Positions 59,619 to 64,000 of a stretch of DNA of 64,000 nucleotides are shown in pieces. How positions within the stretch are numbered: the first letter of the stretch is position 1; each line of letters begins with the position of its first letter. Origin of the DNA: [Phialemoniopsis] sp. UDSM-2020 (taxonomy: Eukaryota > Ascomycota > Sordariomycetes > Thyridiales > Thyridiaceae); the NCBI GenBank assembly GCA_018873225.1, contig JAEILZ010000007.1:2666001-2730000 (forward strand). Direction: 5' to 3'. A program made the translations under genes and the position numbers. The notes under the pieces are model-generated. The model searched no databases. It saw nothing but the letters and a program-made list of their open reading frames with translations, and was not told the DNA's origin.

Positions 59619-60342
59619 AGAGCACTGCACTCACTCTGAACTTGTGCGCCGTCGAGCTCATATTTACCTGTATGTTATGTGCTGGCAGGCAGCAGGCTCT
59701 TGTATAACACCCGACTACTATTTCTTTTGTTGGACAATAAGATGGGAAACACCAGCGATGGCAATACGCGAACACGACAACATTCGACTTTTTTCTTATT
59801 TAATACTTTCAGCCAGGAGTTTTGAGGCTTTTTGTGGGACAACACTTTTATCACGACTTTTACGACTAAGAACACTTGTGTCGACGGGCAGCACGGAAAT
59901 GCGTGCCTTCTTGACTACACAAAGAGTGTTTCGGTAACCCACTTCGTCTGGATCAGACCGGACAAGAGAGGCCAGTCCTGCTGGACGGGACGTTCTGCGA
60001 CCCGCATTCTAGAGAGCTTTTTATTTATTAGAAGTATCGAAAAGGACAAAATAGCACGAGAAAGAATAAAGAAACAGATTCATTCATTTTTGTATCATTC
60101 TGCTGCGATGATCTCCGCTCTAGACTCTGTATGCCTAACTCATGTGCCCAGCTGTGCTCCATGCCATGACGGATCCACGACGGCTATCAATTGCGATGTT
60201 CATTAATCAAGTCTCATTACCCTCTCAATTCTGATATTTGTCCCCGTAATGCAATAGTCCTCTCCCGGGATGCCTCTTTCTCTCCGAATGCTCGATGCCA
60301 AAGCTAGCTCCACCCGTACCCGACCAACGCTCCCCTCCACTT
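59619..60342. other. Convergent intergenic region
   Basis: 3' flanks of the 194-aa protein gene and the hydroxyisourate hydrolase gene. The 124-codon plus frame at 59832..60206 has no domain. Confidence 0.55.
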
Positions 60343-60825
60343 CTAGCTCCCGCGGTAGGTAGTATAGCTATACGGGCTCAGCAGCAGCGGCACATGGTAA
60401 TGCTGGCCCGGCGCGACGCGGAACGTGACCGCCGCCTCGGGGAAGAAGGTCTTGTCAGGGCCACCAAAGTACGCCTCGGTGTCAAACCGCAGGGTCCACG
60501 TTGTAGTCGCGGTCTTGTCCGTGGCGTCCCCCTCGGCGGTGCCGAGCACGTCCTCGAGCGTGTACACGGGGACCTCGCCCGAGCTGTTGGACGACGAGTA
60601 GGGGAGCCACGAGCGCACGCGCCCGTCGTCGTCGGTCTGCGACTCGAAGGTGCGGCTCGGCTGGGCGGACTGGCCGTGGTGCGAGGCGCCGCCTGACGGC
60701 GAAGTGGGCGAGGGGGAAGGGAGGAGCTCGAGGCGCACGCGGAGGCCGCGCGCGGGACAGCCTGCGGTCGTGTCGAGGACGTGGCAGGTTATGCGGTCCT
60801 GGGTCGGGGGCGCGGAGTCGGACAT
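60343..60825 (-). CDS. 5-hydroxyisourate hydrolase (transthyretin-like)
   Basis: A single exon of 160 aa. HIUase hydrolyses 5-hydroxyisourate, the product of urate oxidase, to OHCU (EC 3.5.2.17) in purine breakdown. The two ends of the fold are diagnostic: CHVLDTTAGCPARGLRVRLEL at residues about 14-34, with the catalytic His, and HYHVPLLLSPYSYTTYRGS at the C-terminus with the invariant YRGS. The Arg of DDDGRVRSWLP is the third expected active-site residue. The protein is longer than bacterial forms (about 110 aa) because of a Ser/Pro-rich loop (about 38-60) and a Thr-rich loop near TAEGDATDKTATTTW. No peroxisomal SKL-type tail is present. It is divergent from GET3. Confidence 0.93.
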   Translation of the reverse strand: MSDSAPPTQDRITCHVLDTTAGCPARGLRVRLELLPSPSPTSPSGGASHHGQSAQPSRTFESQTDDDGRVRSWLPYSSSNSSGEVPVYTLEDVLGTAEGDATDKTATTTWTLRFDTEAYFGGPDKTFFPEAAVTFRVAPGQHYHVPLLLSPYSYTTYRGS

Positions 60826-61906
60826 TGTTATCTGGTGGTGGTAGTTTGGTTGCTTGCTTGGGCTGGATATGTATGGGAGGGTTTGAGGAGAGGAGATAAG
60901 GTAAAGTTAAGTGGAGGGATTTGGGGAAAGAGTTGGAGTGAGTGAGGGTCCAAGGTGGTATGATATTATGCCACAAGTCCTCAAAGTCCAAAGCCAAAGC
61001 CAAGTTTTGAATGAGGGTCCTATTCTATCCTTGTCAAGAAGTAGGCCTAGAAGTCCTAGTTGGCAGGTAGGTAGGCAGTCAAAGCTTGGCCGTAAGAAGT
61101 GCTTCGCAAGCTACCCTTTTATTGCGGCTGATGGAGAAGATCTACGCAGCAAACGGCAGAGCTAAGGTTAGGCAAGCAACAAGCTATCGCGCGCGCGCGC
61201 CTCGTGGAACAGTTTGGGGGCCAGTCTGGGTAGCAAAAGCGCAAAGACGCAATACTGCACTGCCTCGTCCCAGAGCTGATGCACCACAAAAGGGGGCTGA
61301 TAGATGATTGATTGTGTCTCTTCTAGTTTCTATAAGTAGCTACATCAACAAGTGCCCGATAGGATATCATGCCCCGCCCCCGCCTTCGCGATAGTGTACA
61401 GCAGTGAGGCTGGCGGCCCTGCAGATTGGAACGGTCTGGGACATCTCTTGTCTGAGCTGTCAATTCGTACATCTATCTATCTAAGTGTCTCAACTTATTG
61501 TAGTAATTTGCTATGCTTGTAATATCAGGAGTATGCAATATATTGGACATCATACATGAAGAACAGGTCTCAGCCTGCGATCTAGAACCTCCAAGGCCGG
61601 CCTGGCCTGGCTAGGATAACCCCACCAAAAGTGAGCCCCCTTAGTGACGTTGCTTGTAGGTATGGCGGGCCACTAAGATAACGCCTGCGATACCAGACTT
61701 GCGACCACTTTCGAAAAGCTTCCAGAAGCTGCGGCCACGCGGGCAGAACATACCAGTGAGATTCACGATAGCAACGAGACACACCCACGAACCCGCAGAC
61801 GACAATCTCACCGCTCGCTCCCTACGGTCCTTCCCTTTCTCGATAGACGGCGTCGCATCTTCCAATCCTCTCCTCCAGCCAGAACAGACCAGCAACACCG
61901 CCCACC
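60826..61906. other. Divergent promoter region HIU hydrolase / GET3
   Basis: 1.1 kb with no conserved frame. It includes an alternating CG run at 61188..61200. Confidence 0.55.
61188..61200. repeat. Alternating CG run (13 bp)
   Basis: An uninterrupted CGCGCG stretch between the HIU hydrolase and GET3 genes. Confidence 0.85.
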
Positions 61907-62950
61907 ATGTCGTCCGCCCTCATCAACGCCGACGACCCGGACGCCCTCGAGCCCACCCTCCAGTCCATCCTCGACCAGCGCTCCCTGCGCTGGATCTTCG
62001 TCGGCGGCAAGGGCGGCGTCGGCAAGACCACCACGTCGTGCTCCCTCGCCATCCAGCTCGCCAAGGTCCGCCGCTCCGTCCTCCTCATCTCGACGGACCC
62101 GGCGCACAACCTGTCGGACGCCTTCTCGCAAAAGTTCGGCAAGGAGGCCCGCCTCGTCGAGGGGTTCGACAACCTCAGCGCCATGGAGATCGACCCCAAC
62201 GGCTCCATCCAGGACCTGCTGGCCGGCCAGGGCGGCGAGGATGGTGGTGCCGGTGGAAATAACAACCAGGACCCCATGGCGGGCATGGGCGGCATGATGC
62301 AGGACCTCGCCTTCGCCATCCCGGGCATCGACGAGGCCATGTCCTTCGCCGAGGTGCTGAAGCAGGTCAAGTCGCTGTCCTACGAGACCATCATCTTCGA
62401 CACGGCGCCGACGGGCCACACCCTGCGCTTCCTGCAGTTCCCCTCGGTCCTCGAGAAGGCCCTCGCCAAGGTCTCGCAGCTCTCCTCGCAGTACGGCCCC
62501 CTGCTCAACGGCGTGCTCGGCTCCTCGGGCGCCCTGCCCAACGGCCAGAACCTCGGCGAGATGATGGAGAAGCTCGAGTCCCTACGAGAAACCATCGCCG
62601 ACGTCAACGCGCAGTTCAAGGACGAGAACCTGACGACCTTTGTCTGCGTCTGCATCCCCGAGTTCCTGTCGCTGTACGAGACGGAGCGCATGATCCAGGA
62701 GCTCGCGAGCTACGGCATCGACACGCACTGCATCGTCGTCAACCAGCTGCTGTACCCCCGGAGCGGCTCCGACTGCGAGCAGTGCAACGCCCGCCGCAAG
62801 ATGCAGAAAAAGTACCTCGACCAGATCGAGGAGCTGTACGACGAGTTCAACGTGGTCAAGATGCCGCTGCTCGTCGAGGAGGTGCGCGGCAAGGAGAAGC
62901 TCGAGCGGTTCAGCGAGATGCTCGTCAAGCCGTTCACGCCGCCCGCGTGA
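61907..62950 (+). CDS. get3: GET3, ATPase for tail-anchored protein targeting
   Basis: A single exon of 347 aa starting in the context CACCATGTC. Get3 is the cytosolic ArsA-family dimeric ATPase that shields the C-terminal helix of tail-anchored proteins and delivers them to the Get1/Get2 receptor at the ER. The deviant P-loop [10 protein letters not shown] is at residues 33-42. Switch [11 protein letters not shown], the A-loop [13 protein letters not shown] and the zinc-binding CxxC (DCEQC, about C290 and C293) are all intact. The Gly/Met-rich client-binding segment ([11 protein letters not shown]) is present. The length matches the family. The strong GC-ending codon use suggests high expression. 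Confidence 0.98.
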   Translation: MSSALINADDPDALEPTLQSILDQRSLRWIFVGGKGGVGKTTTSCSLAIQLAKVRRSVLLISTDPAHNLSDAFSQKFGKEARLVEGFDNLSAMEIDPNGSIQDLLAGQGGEDGGAGGNNNQDPMAGMGGMMQDLAFAIPGIDEAMSFAEVLKQVKSLSYETIIFDTAPTGHTLRFLQFPSVLEKALAKVSQLSSQYGPLLNGVLGSSGALPNGQNLGEMMEKLESLRETIADVNAQFKDENLTTFVCVCIPEFLSLYETERMIQELASYGIDTHCIVVNQLLYPRSGSDCEQCNARRKMQKKYLDQIEELYDEFNVVKMPLLVEEVRGKEKLERFSEMLVKPFTPPA

Positions 62951-63616
62951 GATCGTTTCATGGGCGGGCTGAGAAGTGGGAGGGGATCATGATGTTTTGA
63001 AGTAGACAGCGAAAGATCAGGAGATGGGGTTGCGGCGGCAGGGGAGTTCACGGGAGAGCAAGTCATAGGAAAGAGCGGCTTAGCAAGACATGGCGCCCTG
63101 TTTTTCAGTTAGATATCACTCAGTGCAGGCATACAGGTGCGTTCATAGATATCACGATGTTATAGATGAATGCTAAAAGAAAGAACAAATGTTTCAAGAC
63201 TCGTGCATCTTGTATTTCTCGAGTAAAGGTCCTCGAAACTATGCGAGCTGTAACTAGATACAATCATCTGGAGGTGATTGTCTGTTGCTGTTGAATGACG
63301 ATAAAAGAACGCTAGGTCATCCACTTGCGTTCTGTGTCTGGTCTGTCTCCAGATATGGTTGAGAGAAAGAAGTCCAACCACATGACCACTGATCAACGCC
63401 TCAATGCTAAGAGACCACTGCTGGCCCCGTATAAAAACACAAACAAAACGCCTGGTCCGATGCTACGTCCCAGCCCCTGAAAGGAGGCGGTGGGGGACGA
63501 ATATGATTCCAAATGTCAGAAGAACCTCAACGCCTCACGATGTTGCCGACACAACTTCCCCTCCTAACCCTCTCTCCTGTGTCACCCGCTGTGATAAGAA
63601 TACACCCTCTCATTTC
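62951..63616. other. Convergent intergenic region
   Basis: 3' flanks of GET3 and of the gene at the right edge. Nothing else is recognised. Confidence 0.6.
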
Positions 63617-64000
63617 CTACAGCTCCCGGTAATCGCTCGGCCGGACCCGCTTCTGGCGGTTCTGGTGACGGTGCGGATTGACCGGCTTGCGGAAGTAGGC
63701 CTCCTCGTCGGGACCGGCGCCAGCTCCCTGCTGGCCGCCAAACTTGTTGAACTGCTGGTTGTTGTTGTTGTAGCCGCCGTTCATGGGACCGCCGTTCATA
63801 GGGCCATTGCCGTTCATGCCCCAGCCGCCACCCATGTTGTTGTTACCACCGTTGTTCCCCATCTGTCCGGGGAAGCCGCCGCCGTTCATGCCGTTGTTGC
63901 CAAAGTTTGGCATGCCCATCATCGGGTTCATCATGGGGTTCATCATGCCCATATTCATGTTCATGTTGGGCATGCCCATCGGGGGGAAGTTGTTCATCAT
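63617..64000 (-). CDS. C-terminus of a Met/Asn/Gly-rich protein (partial)
   Basis: The frame enters from beyond the right edge, since this is a minus-strand gene whose start lies past 64000. 127 codons are visible. The visible part is low complexity: repeats of GMPNMNMNMGMMNPM, then GGNNNMGGGWGMNGNGPMNG. It ends in a distinct basic segment, DEEAYFRKPVNPHRHQNRQK followed by SDYREL. Such tails occur in RNA-associated proteins, but I do not recognise the family. The visible ATG codons at the edge are probably internal methionines. Confidence 0.7.
   Translation of the reverse strand: MMNNFPPMGMPNMNMNMGMMNPMMNPMMGMPNFGNNGMNGGGFPGQMGNNGGNNNMGGGWGMNGNGPMNGGPMNGGYNNNNQQFNKFGGQQGAGAGPDEEAYFRKPVNPHRHQNRQKRVRPSDYREL

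Overview
The window is nuclear DNA of a filamentous ascomycete, most likely a Sordariomycete. The evidence is short spliceosomal introns (about 50-100 nt) with GTRAGT-type donors and CTRAC branch sites, compact protein genes on both strands separated by 0.4-3 kb, and gene families typical of Pezizomycotina: a class I chitin synthase, a LaeA-like methyltransferase and a three-repeat DUF3602 protein. I see no transposon, CRISPR, rRNA or convincing tRNA. I rebuilt exon structures by hand. Each complete spliced model has a length divisible by three and joins conserved protein blocks.

Left part (1-25 kb): the 3' end of a SCYL1/Cex1-like pseudokinase gene meets LST8 (TOR complex WD-repeat subunit) tail to tail. 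A small cysteine-rich protein gene and a tail-anchored FHA-domain protein gene follow on the minus strand. Divergent from the FHA gene is an IFRD-family protein, then a 1803-aa low-complexity protein of unknown function and a DUF3602 (Par32-like) protein.

Middle (26-48 kb): ARP1 (dynactin actin-related protein) is divergent from an eight-exon SAM methyltransferase. A small probable mitochondrial membrane protein and homoserine kinase (THR1) follow on the minus strand. THR1 is divergent from a class I chitin synthase whose start codon lies in a 19-nt exon ahead of a 399-nt GC-AG intron. Next come an uncharacterised GHKL-type ATPase and SLY1 (Sec1/Munc18 protein), both on the minus strand.

Right part (50-64 kb): a PNUTS/Ppn1-type PP1-anchoring protein, a gamma-tocopherol-methyltransferase-like enzyme, an unrecognised 194-aa protein, 5-hydroxyisourate hydrolase, GET3, and the Met/Asn/Gly-rich C-terminus of a protein that runs off the right edge.

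The genes are mostly housekeeping and do not form an operon or a secondary-metabolite cluster. Loose themes are secretory traffic (SCYL1-like, SLY1, GET3), TOR/nitrogen signalling (LST8, Par32-like) and cell wall or cytoskeleton (chitin synthase, ARP1). I read these as coincidence of position, not as a system. The least described parts are the GHKL ATPase with a 17-bp repeat in its leader, the FHA tail-anchored protein, the 8-Cys mini-protein and the 1803-aa protein.
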